DNA of 64,000 nucleotides, taken from assembly GCA_903813345.2 (NCBI GenBank), contig CAIIXF020000012.1, positions 10,706,932 to 10,770,931 of the forward strand, given 5' to 3'. Under the pieces are notes generated by a model. It was not told the DNA's origin, searched no databases, and worked only from the letters and a program-made list of their open reading frames with translations. Numbering within the stretch: position 1 is the first letter of the stretch; every line of letters begins with the position of its first letter. The position numbers and the translations under genes are program-made. Shown here one piece after another: positions 35,492-50,400 of the stretch. The DNA comes from Owenia fusiformis (taxonomy: Eukaryota > Annelida > Polychaeta > Sabellida > Oweniidae).

Positions 35492-38400
35492 CTACAAAGA
35501 AAGCACGTTATGAATAGCTCAGTAAATAACAATTTATTTTGGGCAGTTGAAGTCGATAATCAAAAATGGTTGCAGGCTGTCTGTGAATGATGCGTTACAG
35601 ACTATATGGTCATTACACTCACTTTAAAGCAAGATAAAATGTACTCAACCTCAAAAATAATTTCCAAAGCAAAAGTGAAATGGGTGCACAATTATTGAAT
35701 TATTGGAAAAACCAAAAATGTTTTTTAAGTAGGCAATATATAAGAAGTGCAGATTATACGAGGGGAGTGCGTCCCGTGTACATTTATTTCGAAACTAGAG
35801 GAGCCGAATTCCTCCAGACTTTGGTGATTCATGAAAGAATCGAAGGTGTACATTCCGGTGTGTATTAGGGCAGAGACATTTTTTATATGTTTTATATGGT
35901 TTACGGTTATAGTTACATGTATCGAGAGCAATGGGTAGGGGGTTGCAATATATACCTGATTTGTTGTTTATCATTCGCACTGTGTCAGCATGAGTGTGTC
36001 CATAGTACTGTCCAATGATTATGTCCGAATATTTAACAACAATGTCGTTGAAACGGTCGCTGAATTTCTTTGTGAGATCGCTATTGGCAGAGTCTTCATT
36101 ATTCCCTAGTGCTATGTGAGCAGCTATGTGAGTCTAAATCAAATATTAAGTTACTTTTAGATTCATGTGTACATTTTAAAAATAGTGATTCTTGAAAATA
36201 ATGAGTTATAAATACGTGATATAAAAATGAATCATTTTTTCAAATATCTACGTCTCGTTTGGTGAGAAACTGTGAGAGTCTGTATCTCAAATTCTATCTG
36301 ATAGAGTGGAAATCTTTGCTAATGTTATGTTCAGTGTACAGTACAAATCTCGTACTAAGAAGCCCATAACAAACAGGGGAATTTTCCACAACGTGAGATG
36401 GAAATTTCCATTACTTTTTTAGTACCCTCTTCTCATTATATGGAAAACAAAAACAAAGTATGAAGAAACAAGAGCAGACGAGCTTAACCCCATTATCCTA
36501 CACTGTGATAAAATGCAAAAACGTAACCTAACAACCCCCCACCCACTCCACTTAAACAACAATACCGTTCTATAATGGTTACTACAGTATGTTTCGAATT
36601 GGCTCGTTTTGTAGAGTTTACTTTGTCCTTACGTACTATTCCACCAGCAGCCTTTATTCGCTCCAGTTCATCCTCCAACCATTTGAATTGTGAGGCTGGG
36701 TCGTTTAAGTTTCGTGTCGCACCATTTTTCACCATCCATAGATTTGTGTTCAAGATAATAATGTTTTCTCCTTCTCTGATAGTGCCAGAGTAATAGCCTC
36801 CTATAAAAGGTACACCTTTGATGATAAGGGCAAAATTGTCAGAGTTGTTTGAAACTAGCGATCGAAGACAAAATGTCATCAAGCTATAGCTAACCAAAAA
36901 AAGAAAAAAATCTTACCAAATGCTCCTATTTCATTTCGGCCATTTCGGCCATTTTTAAACGAGGCGAAACCTCCCTCGTTCTCATTTCATCCCCAGTGCA
37001 TAAGGAAAAAATAAAGTCGAGTCGAGCCTCATAAATACTCGTACTATGCGAAATCTAAAAGTAGTATTCGGGGGTCCTACCCTTGTGAAATGTCTGCAAC
37101 GCTGCATCACCTATCCAATCCCTCCAAATCCCACCGACTGCAGTATAAAGTGTACTATTATGTGGCTGAAGCTGATCTTTAGGGTAGCAATCATTGTTTC
37201 CCAGTGCTGGGAATACCTTTGTTGATGGGAAGGCTTCTTTTATCAAAGTCGTTACGTTCACAATGGAGGCAACCACGACCGACTCTGGTTTGAAAGCACT
37301 TTCATTTTTCACATGTGGAGACATATCCCTTAAAACAAATCATTCTTGACACAACTGAGCCATCTTATTGACGAAATATACAGTTTCCCAAATTATGGTA
37401 CATGTATTATAAAATGCTACATCAGTATGGAAACGTCAGCTCACCTGGTTACGTGAAGACGCCATAGGCCATTTGTCGGAGTTCGAGACGCTTGTTTTAC
37501 ATGTGTTACAAGTACTTACTCCATCCACAAAATAAATAGTATAATATGATATATGTTGCTCAGTGGCAATTTGTACAATACATTACAACCTACCCTGTCC
37601 AAACAATAAACTCTGGGGCTGGCCCCAAAGATTTCATCGCGCCAACAAAACTTTTCTGAAAGATTACTGGACAATCACATCGTGGCATGCCGAAGATGCC
37701 CAACTCTTCCGTAGAAAATACGTCTCTACATGATTCTTGTTGGCTTTCATATAGCGTATCTATATGGTTGTCTGTCACGTGCCAGAAGTATCCTAAAATT
37801 CAAAGTGGGCTACTGTAAGTGCATGGTGCAAAATGGTTTCAGCACAAGATTTTTATTTCTACGACATGTGTAATACAGGGTGGGTACAAAACATCCATAT
37901 TTTTATTTGGGTATAACTTTTTTAATGATGTATTGTATTTTAGAAATATTTTGTATAGATTCAAGGATAACTGATTTCTGAAATGGGATAAATGAATCAT
38001 CAGAGACGCCATTTGTGACTTTACCGTTGTCAGGCTATTCCGATGTGCGTCTTTGAAAGGTTTAATTAGAGAGGTTTCGCAAAACGAATTAGCTAAAACG
38101 TATCCGCATCCGTATCTTGTTACGTTTACGGATACGTATTTCGATAATTTTCGTTTCGCAGTTCGTTTTCTGAAGTACGTAATTATAAACGCATCTCAAT
38201 CCGTGTTCAATAGTAGTGAAAACTAGGGTCAAATAAATGACTTCATCTGCACTAAGATTTCAAAACACCATTGGGAGTGTCAGCTTTCAGAATCACAACT
38301 CCATAAGTATTTTTGGTGAGTGAAAAAATACATATTAACCCCTTCATCCCTAAGGGGTCATTTATTAATTTCATGACATCAATTTCAAAATGAAGAATAT

Positions 38401-41400
38401 CCCTTAGGCCGGAAAACATTATTTCTAGGTTTACAATAACCAATTCAGTGTCAAATTATACTTTGGGGAATATTTAACGGTTTGGACACAGATAGCTGAA
38501 ATAGTGGTCATTAAGTGACGTGCAGTGACTGCATTATGCCACAAAAATGCGTAAACATTTCTTTTTTCGGTAAAAATGATATTTGAAATTAGTGTGAAGA
38601 TTTGCGTTAACTTATTTTTTTCCTGAGAATATCAAGGATGCAGCAAGTGCGTTTTGACTTAACATGAAAGCATGCACGCTTAATGTTATATCATCATATC
38701 CCTACCTCATTATCTATTTAAATATGCCTTTATAAATATACTTATCAATGCTACATCTCCCCTGTTTTGTATGAAAAATCAACAAAAAACATATTATGTA
38801 AAAAGATAAATTAGCATTGTTTTTCTTGAATTCATTGAACAACAGGGGACCAGCTCATCAGAGAATCAGAGAACGACGCGAAGCTAACGCCCATCATACC
38901 AGTTGAATATCTCACACTAGAGATTGCACTATATATGAATATATGTAGGTACCAAACCTATAACATACTAATAATACCCTATACACCCTTTGGTTCTACC
39001 CAGAATCAACTGATATACCAACAACATAATACCCTAAACCGGTCATTTGTATCTTAACCCAATATACACCACAACCCGATCGGACACAGCCCGCAAATCG
39101 ACATATATAACCTATTACAACCAAACACAACCTAGATCACCAATCATACAACAGTACAATAGAACATAACCCAGTGTCAAAATACACAGAACGCAATAGA
39201 GCATAACCCAGCACCAAAGCCAGCATAGCGCAACCTGACTTACAACCACCATAACACAACCAACTGTCAGATTAACACAATGAGTCACAGCCCAATTATA
39301 AGACAACAAAGACAAACACAACCAATTGTTGAATTAACTCAACACAATTGTGCACAATCCAACACTAAACAATAAAAACACAATAAGGCACAACCAATAA
39401 AACACAACTAAACTAACAACTATGAAAACACAATGATCTGTGAAATTATCACCACATAATTTGGCACAACCCAATGATAAACCAACAAAAGCAGACACAG
39501 CCCATTGTTCAAGTAACACAACACAATTTTTCAAAACCCAAAACCAAACAATCAAAACAAAATCAGGCACAGGCAAAAGAACAAATTCAAATTGTAATAC
39601 CAAGATACAAAACTAACTAACTCCAATTGGAGACAACGCCAATCACACAACACAATCAGACATAACAAGATGTCTCACCCGACTAGCCACAACCAGCTGG
39701 CCAACCAACATAACATATTCACAAGAAAACACGACCCATTATGAAATTAACATAACACAATGGGGCACAACCCGATACTAAATCACCAGACTAACAACCA
39801 TCAAAAGAGAACCGAGTCTCAAACTTACACAACACAATTTGGCAAAACCTATACCTACTTCACACTAACCCTCCATTACACAACCAAGCTTAACCAAATA
39901 CTCAATCGATACTCAACCCATCAAAACACAATCAGGCACAACCAATAAACCACAACGAAACTTTGATACCGATATACTCATTATTTTTAGGCTGACGTCA
40001 TTGTGACGCCACTGCACATGCGCAGAGGTGAGGCAGCCATCAAACTTTTGCGAGAGAAAATCACCCGTGATTTGCTCTGCTGTTTCCACTTCAAATGTCG
40101 GTATCGTTGACCATCGAGATGCCGGAGCTATCGCATTACTTACAGCAGTAAGTGGTGCATCTGCACGGGGTAATGGGGAGATGTCATTCACGATGCTGGT
40201 CTCTAAAACCAGGTTTGAAGTTGAGGTTGGGTCTTCCGTGACTTTTGCAAATGGCGTCAGCCTCCCATATTTGCAAGTTTTGATCTCAACCTTCAAACAC
40301 ACATCGTGCCGCAAGTACCTCATGTGGATTGATAGCCTGCACCTCATTTCGAACCAGGATTGATCTAGGGATCAATGTGTCAAAATTGGCAAGTATAACA
40401 TTGTATTTAGTTTGAATTGTTTGGTGCAAAAGCACACTGAAACTATTTGACCTATATTCAACATTGGTTTGTGCAAAGGCACATCAGAATTATTTGACCT
40501 AGATTTGCTTTGCAAAAGCATATCATAATTGTTTGAGAGAGTTGTTTTGCATTGTTTATGATCAATACTCATATTGACCATCATGTTTGATTAATTCATT
40601 GCTAAGGATTAGTTATTACATATGATCATGTTTTGGTACACTGCGTTACTCAGTCTGTTCCGCAGTTCTGAGGTTCTACTCTGCGCAGTTGTACATTACG
40701 CAATGTTGGGTATTTGTCGATAGTTAAGTATTATCAGGTTTTGGTACACTGCATTACTCAGTCTGTTCTGAGGTTCTAATCTGTGCAGTTGTACTTTACG
40801 CAATGTATTTGTTGACAGTCAGATATGGTCATGTCTTGGTACACTGCGTCTATTGAGGGCGTTCCGCGGAACTACCCTGCGCAGCTATATACGAGCAAGT
40901 TCTTGTTTGGCAACAGCACTGGATGATTGTGTTGAGTTTAGACACTCATGGAAGCCTGGTCTATTGTCAGTTAGTTTGAACTTGAATTGTCTTATTGTTT
41001 GGCAACAGTATTAGATTGTTGTGTTGAGTTTAGACACTCATGGAAGCTTAGTTCATTATTTAAATCTACTTTGACTTGAATTGTTCATTTATTGTCAAAG
41101 TGTCGGTTTAGTCGTAAAGTTGTGAAGTCATATTAGTACCATAGCTTATACATTTTATGCATGTATAGCTTTATCAAAAGCACTGTTAGGCAGTTAGGAA
41201 ATACCATTTGTTCCATCTTGTGTCATCAATGGGAATACAAGTTGTTGTACCCACATCTATGCTGTGGCATATAATATTATAGGCTATACCTGGGTATAGC
41301 CTATGAGTGGTGTTGTATTACATTAACTTGTGTATACTTTGTATGCGATTCCATCCCTCATTGATCGGCATTGACATGCACCGGCATGTTGCGTATAACA

Positions 41401-44400
41401 TGCACCCACTTGTTACATGGCATGTACCCACTGGATGTGGGATTGCACCCACATGTTACATAACATTAATTTTGACTTGCATGTTACATAATGATTAATG
41501 TGCACTCATGTATATATATTGGTATTGCTACTTGGTGTGTCAAACACTATATGTTGTATAAGTTATTGTTATTAAGTTGTTGATTACTTATGGTACTATT
41601 ATGTTCAACTCTTGTGTCACCATAACTTGTGATTACTTATAGTAATACCATGGTGATATGTATAGTTGGTCTCACAGATCTTAGTGTTTTGTCAGTGGTC
41701 ATTATTAGGTTCTTTGTGTCATGTGTTACACATATACGAGGGGCGATTCATAAGTAGTGGGACTTTTCTGAGGCAGCAAGTCCCTGTGAACATACCTCAA
41801 CCAAATTTGGCACATGGACAGACTAGGATATAAGGCATTGTTTGGTGAAATTTCAATTTTATTCTTTTTGTTCCCTAGCAACAACGGTTGCTATGGTAAC
41901 CAAAAGTAGGGGTTAACGGAGCAGTTAAAAAATGAAGGGCTTGATCAACATAAATATGCTCATAAATATCTCAAAATGACAGTTATTTTCAAATATTTGG
42001 TTTCATATTGTCTCAAGCCTTGTAGTCATGACAACTGTAACATATATTACATCATCATGCTATTGTGATGTCACACAAGGCAGTGACACCAGGATGCTGC
42101 CATTTTCAGTCCTTCTTGGATGGAGCAAAATTTGATTAAAATAGCAATGAAAATGCAAGAATCGCGTATAAACATCCGTGCTGTGATTAAATTTAATGCT
42201 TTGAAAAAGTTTTCAGTATTAAAGACCTATAGAGGTTTGTTGGAAGGCTATGGGAAAGAAGAAGTAAAAAAATCTACAGTATATAGGGGGTATGCTGTAT
42301 ATGTATTCTGAATATAATACATGATAGCCGAGATGACCAATCTTGGAAAATATGGTTTTGAGGGTGCATACCTAGAATGGTTGAGGAGATGCCAAAAATG
42401 CATTGATCGTCATGGCGAATACTTTGAGAAAGAGTGAGATTGCACCAGAAGTATAACGAATCAATAGTCTTACACAGAATGGATGTGCTCCACAAAATGA
42501 CTTGCTAGAAGTCACGGATTAGATCACGTCCTGAATATCAGTTGAGACTTGTATATTTAACTAGCAATTAGTTTAGGAGCCAGTTGTAAGTGTACTCATT
42601 ATTCATTGGTTATTGTAAGGATATGGTAATACAATATTGCCATTTTATTCCAATGTTTAGTTGGTAACTTGTATTTGACTTTTACGTCATATCGCAAGCT
42701 CACAAGAGCTATTTGTAAGTGTACTTGTTATTCATTGGTCATTGTTAGGATATGGTAATACAATATTGCCATTTTATTCCAATGTTTAGTTGGTAACTTG
42801 TATTTGACTTTTACGTCATATCGCAAGTTCACAAGAGCTATTTGTAAGTGTACTTATTATTCATTGGTCATTGTAAGGGTATGGTAATACATTATTGCCA
42901 TTTTAGTCCAATGTTTAGTTGGTAACTTGTAAGTTTGACTTTATGTCATATCGCAAGCTCACAAGAGCTAGTTGTAGGTGTACTTATTATTCATAGGTCA
43001 TAAAGGTTATTGTGGTAATGCATATTGCAATGTTATGCCTATGTTTATTTAGTAACCAGTTATCCGGTTGTGTCACACACTCTCCCAGGTGAAGGTATTG
43101 TTACAGAATTACTTGTGTGTATTTACAGTGAGTTCCATGCACATGAGCTAATTAATGTAAAGTTATAACATAAGAGTCTTAGTAGACAAGTTACATGTTT
43201 CAGTATTAAATGTGATATTAAATGCTGTATATCATGTGACCATGAAGCAAGGATATTAGTTCAGTAGTTACTTTAGATTCATCTTTGTGAGTGTTGTTTG
43301 AATGCATGTACTCATTGCTATTTAGTAACAATGTACTACTATTATTCAGGATATTATTCAGGTAGATGGATAATATGTCTATCATTCAAGTAAATAACAC
43401 TGTACAATTCAGTGTATATTATTCAGGTATATTATGCATATATCATTCAGGTATCACAACATCAAAGGTATTTTTCATATATGTTTTCCACTATGTGTGG
43501 CTTTGTTTGCACACTTTGTGTGCCTCACTGTATTACCATGTTGTTCAGTTGTTAATAAACCTTTAATCTTTTAGTTATATATTTAATTTAACTCATCTGT
43601 TTTGTCAGTTAAAGTGTATGTTTTATGTCGCAGCGCGACATATTCCGTCCCTTTGTCATTTTATAAGTCATGTCTGAGGACCCTTGAGAGTATTAACAGG
43701 CACAACACGAACCCGGGATTTTAATGCTAACGATTCTTTCACCTCACTTAGCCCTTCCCCTTATTCACGCTACAACTTCTGTTTGCTCTGCACCGCCGTG
43801 CGGAGAGAGGGGCGGTGAGGGTCGTTACACATGTTCAAGTCATACAACGGGAAGAAGCTCCCTGGCTAGAAATTATTTCAAAATCATTCAGTTTTTCATC
43901 AACCTGAGCACTTTTTGGGATTTTTTAGCCAAAAACTCCCCTTGGCAAAAGCTGGATGAAGCGGGACGCCACCTTTAGACCCAATATCACATTCATTGTC
44001 GAGGTCAGGACCAAGCTGCTGTACTCAAACTAAGCCCAATACCCTGCTCTATATGAATATATGAATTCAGACTTCAGTGACTTAAGGCACAACATATAAA
44101 TGCAGGTGGCCCAGCTGCTCACCATTGGTTTGATGTCCCTAAGAAATTCACTACGGTATTACTATTGACCCCAAAAACGATAGACCTTACATCTGCGTAT
44201 TAGCAAATGTGAGTAAAGCTTTACTCATAAAAATTGCAAGTCCCTCGCTTATAATCAAATTTATCGACAGATAAGGCTATTACTTCATCAAAATAATCAC
44301 GACACACATGATAACATATGTGGGTTATTAAAATTATACATTTAGGGAACAAATTGTCAAGATTTGAAGGACAAAATAGATACGGAGACAACTACGCACA

Positions 44401-47400
44401 GAAAGTGTTAGTTTACGTACTTTCGGTATTTGAGAGGTTAAGCTTTGCATATATAATCGAAACTGAACCTGTACGTATCACTCGACCATATACAAATTCA
44501 TGTAGCCTTCTCATATAAATAGCCGTTCAAATCCAGTGTTTGTTATGGTACGTTCACACCAACGGCGCTTTGATGGCGCTTTAAAGCGGCTTGTAAAGCG
44601 GCACCAAAGCGTAACAAAGCTTAATTAAAGCGTCGGGGTCGTAATAGGTCGTAGAAAAGCTCGGGAGTAAAGCGGGATATTCGGCAAGAGCGCTAAAAAA
44701 ATTAAACTGTTTAAGCGTTCGCACCAACGGCGCTTTGATGGCGCTTTAAAGCGGATTGTAAAGCGGCACCAAAGCGTAGCAAAGCTTGATTAAAGCGTCG
44801 GGATCGTAATAGGTCGTAGAAAAGTTCGGAGTAAAGCGGGATATTCGGCAAGAGCGCCAAAAAATGTTAAACTGTTTAAAAATTTTGGGCGCTCTGTTAC
44901 GAATTGATTGAAGCGCCGAGAGCGTATCAAAGCTTAACAAACCGTAACAAAGCTCAACAAAGCTTGACTCAAAGCGTAGGAAAGCTTAACACAGCTTGGT
45001 TCAAAGCGGGGACCCCAGTCTATTCACGGTCTGTTACCACTTGACACGCTTCGTTAAGATGTCTCAAGATTTGCTACGATCTGGCATGAAGATCTGACAC
45101 GAGGTCAGACGCTCTCATCAATATCTGACACTCTTTGTTACACTTTCCTGAGGGACTCTCAAGCTTTCCAACGAATTGAGACGCTTTAATCAAGGATTGA
45201 AACGCTTTGCTAGGCTTTGTTACGCTTGAAAGTTTTCACACGCTATATCACGCCGTGCGACAAACGTCATGTCTTCTTCAGATAGGTCATGCTCTGGTCC
45301 ATCTGGAATTTCTGGATCTCGTTGTTCTGCCATCGTGTTCTCGAGTCAAAGATGCAATGGTTTTATGGATCTACTGCATCTTTATATAGTCATTGGATCA
45401 AAAGCGGCATGGAATCGGCGATCTCGACATTTTCCAATGCGTGACAGAGCTTAACAGAGCGTAACAATGCACAACAGAGTTTTGCAATCGTATCAGAGCC
45501 TGATTTAAAGCGTCATAATCGCATCAAAGCGTAATAATGCTTATCAAAGCTTTTCAAAGCGTGATTTCAAGCGTAACAAAGCCTGATCAAAGCGGGATCA
45601 AAGCGTGAGGAACCTTTTAGAGCTATGTTAAGCTTTCCTACGCTTTGGATCAAGTTTTTCTGAGCTTTGTTACGGTTTGTTAAGCTTTGATACGCTCTCG
45701 GCGCTTAATCGATTCGTAACAGAGTGCCCAAAATTTTTTTAGAGTTTAAAATTTTTTGGCGCTCTTGCCGAATATCCCGTTTTACTCTGAGCTTTTCTAC
45801 GACCTATTATCAAAGCGCCGTTGGTATGAAGAAAATGACAAAAATGACGGCGCTTTGCTCGCCGATTTAAAGCGTGGCATTCGCCGTTGGTGTGAACGTA
45901 CCTTTACGGAAAATTCTGTCTGCATTTTGTCACCATTGCTCTTTCTTCCCGCATTCTAGTGCTGTTTGAATGAATATATTAATTAAGTATTTCTAACTAA
46001 AATATATCACATTTTTTTTATAAACCACAAACATTTAGATCATAAAAAATTATTCAATACTTGAGTGAGCACGATATGCAAGGGTTACTAAGTTGACACA
46101 GTAAATGACCACTGATATTGTGTTAGTCCATGCACACAGCGTATTCTGCTAAGGCCATAAGAAGTAGATTCTTTGCTTTGCGTCCCCTTGCTTGCACGAT
46201 TTTGAGTAAATCAGAAAAAAAAACATCAAAATAGCAATCACAAGGGTCTGAAAGTACCATTACATTTCGTTCAATCAGAATCAGACGAAATGGCGGATAA
46301 TTTGATGTGCGTCAAAATTGACAGTGTTATAATTATTTTGGCATACATTGTGTATTTTCTTATTTTTTACTCTTGAAGTTTAAATATATTGTATAAAATG
46401 TATAGATATGTGTTTGTAATCACTGCAAATTGGCATGTCATCCCTTTTTATGACCATAAAATGTATACATTTCTCAGCAAACAAGTTTGTGTTTTTTTCT
46501 TGAGTTTGTGTTTGTTTTCCTTGTACCCTTGCATGATTTGGATTTTGCCAGGTCCATAGCCCATGCCAGGACGCAAAACAAAGAATCTACTTCTTATGGC
46601 CTAATACACATTTGCTAACACCCCCACTTTCAAAGTGAAGTGACTAATTGGGTTATGTTTACGTTTTAATGTGTTTTGGGTTCCTTGTTACAGCACGGGG
46701 GGCCAGTAAAGTAGACTAACATGTTTGCATGGCAAGTTTTGATCGAATATGTGAGACACTTTAAAAGATTTTTGAAAAGAATCCAAATCAAAAGAATTTT
46801 ATGTTATATTTCATTTTGTAAGACCTCATGAACTTACAGTTATTTACTGAAAACTAGTATATTCATAGCAAATATTTTTTAAGAATGTAGTACTTATTTA
46901 ATCATGGCGCACAATAAAAGTCGTAATGGCTGCACGAATACTCTCAATTGGTACTGACGATAAAAGTCACAGATGACAAATATTATTGTATTACATATGA
47001 AATGAAACATTCTATCACCGTCCCGCTGTTTTTATCATTAATGACGAGAATCATGAATGTTTTGAGAAATGAAAACATTTTAGATGAACTTGTGAATCAT
47101 TATAGACTTTGATTTGTTTTTGAGAAATTAACGTTTTATTATTTTATTCAAGAATGCTGCCAAATCTTTTTAGACACACGATTTGAAACTTGTGGTAGGC
47201 CAATCCTCTGTCTTTCTGGCAAGTACACTCCCCTCCAAAAGCTTGGCAACCTAAGCTCCCTGCCTCCTCTTTATATTTGAATTTTTATTTACATAACCTG
47301 CGGGGAAAATACTTATAATATTGATTAAAATGTAATTTGATTTCACTTCCAATGCCTCCAAATTTTCCCATTTTTTTACCTCTTTTGATGAATTTTTTAA

Positions 47401-50400
47401 TCCGCTGATTATCAGTGGATCAGTTTTTCAGAAAATAAAAAGTGATTATAAGGAAGCAATGCATATTGGTACACCATGTGATTTTTTAATATTTTTTATT
47501 ATGAACTTTTTCCCTTAACTGTGAGAATGTAATACTCATTTGAAATAATAAATCTAGACTTATTTGATATAATCCTCCTTACGCCTTTGCTTTCCTCAGC
47601 AAAAGATGACTGCATCTGGCCTTTTTATTGGACAGAACTTTCCACTGCACGTAATGTGTGTACCTTTTACACTTGTATCTAGTAACACAGACATACTCAC
47701 CTAATTGCCTCCCTTAATCCATTTATTTGCTAAACATATTATAATTAATGTCATAAACGCGATCCACTAAAGTTTGATATTCTTGAAAATAGAGTAAATA
47801 CTTAATACACTGAAACAGCAACATTTTAATCCTAAAATGATCACCGAGATGAACGTGCATCTGAAAAAGCAAAACTGATTTTTTCGCAATCGATTTATTT
47901 TTCCTTAAAAAGTGATGGATAATAAATACCCATTCGATCAAATACTTGTGTTTATAAATGATACATATGCTTTTAATAATAACTCATTTCAAAATGTTTC
48001 TATTATTTAATATTTGCTTTTGAGGACTTGTCAGACCCGGGGACTTAGCAAAAAAAATTTTTGTTTGAAATAAAACAAAACGGAGGGGCACAGATTTGAA
48101 AGAAAATGTGTTTTCATCAGTATTAAGACAATTTGTTTATTTCACTGTAGATGGAGCAGCTTTTTATTGATATTTTTTCTTTGCATAATGTCATAATGCT
48201 CCGGGGTCTTCCCAAAATTAAACAATCCCACCCCGTGCCTGAGGTTGCCAATCTTTTGGAGAGAAGTGTAAATTTACTATTTTTATCTACTAGTCATATA
48301 AATTGAATATATGTTATTGGTTATTGCAATGAATTTTCCACAAATATTTTTGAGGGGGAATCCCGACCGGGGGTTCGTCCGAACCCATCGAACCCCCGGT
48401 CCCTACGGCTATGTGTAATGCTTCTATAGTATGTCATTGATGCGGTTTTATAGCTGGTTTTCTAATACATATTTTAAACGAGCTCGTTTCGTAAGATTTT
48501 TGGCCCTAAATCAGTGGCGTAGGAACAATGTACGCCAAAACGCCAGTGCGTAGTGTTGAAAAGTGAGAATAAAAAAGAGTTTTTAATTTTCTTATGTTCT
48601 TTAGTCATATTTTCTCATTCATTGTTTAAATTGTAAAAGTAATCTCGAGCACACTAGCCTAAAGAAATGTTTTGTGGATACCATATCATTATTGGTCTGT
48701 CTGGCAAATATTAACAGATTGAATTCCCTTACCAACATGCTTTATTTCATGAAAATCGAGCCACTATTGACTGTCTTATAAATACAATTTCGCCAAATAT
48801 TCGTGAATCGCGTTCTCTTCACAAATTTGAGAGGAAAACTGTTTTCTTTCAAAAACTACTTGATGAATACCTTTGACATTTTTTCTGCATTTTCCGTACT
48901 GCTTATGCTAACTATGGTATCATATAATTATAATAATGATGAACCTCTTAATTTAGATGTATATTTTTTTTTTCTCCCCTACCCCAATTTTTCAATTTCA
49001 CTATCGATTTTTATTCCGTTGCTATGCAAAATCATAGACACGAAATTATAGTTAAGTCAACAATTTTCTATTTTCTTACTAAATCACTAATTGTTCCTGG
49101 TAGTACTTTTTGAATTATGGATGTTAAAGACAAAAACAACTTGAAAATGCCGATTATTCAATTACACGTTCCATTGATTTCAGTTCTAGAAAAGCGATTA
49201 CCTAGTTTTTTTTCATTTGAAAAATATTCTTGTTTTATAACATTTTTTGGCATCCCCTAAGTCACGTTGACCTCGATTTGACCTTTGTGGTTGGTGTGTT
49301 TATTTGTTTCATTGATCACGAATGCGTTTCTTTATATCAATTGATCAAACTAGTTTCTTTAATCTGTACGTATTGTATTGCACGGTACACGATGGAATCC
49401 TACAATACTATAAGCTTATATCTTAATTCAATTATTCGAAAATGATTAAAAAATCTTAATTGTTTTTTGGAAATTGGTCGTTTCAATCGTTCGAGACATT
49501 AGCAAAGTGAGAATGATTTGTGTCGAGATTTAAAAGATAGGCTTTCCAAGGTGATTTTAAATGATAAAAATCATTCGAACATTTTAAAGCACATTAAAAA
49601 GGTACCGGGGATTTAAAGCTTGCATATGAAATCGAAACGCCAACCTATACGTATGACCAATCGCCCATACAAATGCATCGCTTAAGTATTTCCGTTCACA
49701 TTTAGGTTGTGAATATTGCAAGCTTAAAATCTCTGTTACCATAAAATGACGTTTTACGAGCATAATATAGGCGTTTTGATATAGAATATTGACACAATTG
49801 TTTCATATTTTTTTGGCAGGATTTTTGGCGTAGTGTTGAATTTACACCTTCCTACGCCCCTGTAAATCATGCATGACATACATCATCGTGTTCAGCAAGA
49901 ATTCAACTGTGCATCGAAATCAAAATTGACAGCATAGTGTTCAATAGACACGAGTAAAATGGTTCCCGTTGACCCAACGTCAAATTTCAAAATCTCCCGT
50001 TCTAAACCCGAAACTCTGAAGCTGAAAGAGTATCTGAAGTAGACTAAGCGCGCATAAAACTATGAGCGCTCGATACATTCCTTTGTTAATTTTTGTACTT
50101 TGCGTTCACGGTTACGTTGTGAAAAACATCGTTAGCTTAACCTCTCCATTGCTGTCGGTACCACAAACGTATTGAGTACACTTTTACTCCATCTATGCGT
50201 TACGGATTTTGATACGGGTAGTTAAAACGTTGTGCGAAACATGTACACTGTAATTATTGCAATACCATTCCATACAGTGTAAAATGAATTGAACATACCA
50301 TTTGAAAAACTCGATTTATGTCAAAAAATTCATTCACCAAATTTTAGTCAAATTATACACAGCACACAGTACTTGTTCATATAGTGATACCTTTAGAACT

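Noticed and set aside
37055-37324. Reading each SMPDL3 exon as a separate small gene starting at an internal ATG
   Set aside because: The exons join in phase through GT-AG sites to one family-length protein in two paralogues, which is far better supported.
39115-39603. Hydrophobic minus-strand frames that look like membrane proteins
   Set aside because: The Val/Leu/Cys-rich text follows from the G/T-rich composition of the skewed repeat.
40028-40363. Overlapping 111- and 144-codon frames on opposite strands
   Set aside because: No recognisable domain, no splice evidence, located inside an inserted repeat block; kept as an unexplained island rather than a gene.
44106-44210. Stretch reminiscent of a retroelement polymerase motif (..KKFTTVLLLTPK..)
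   Set aside because: Frame breaks at once and no neighbouring reverse transcriptase motifs; similarity judged accidental.
48360-48410. GGGTTCG motif resembling a tRNA B box
   Set aside because: The sequence is a simple hairpin with no A box, acceptor stem or anticodon arm.
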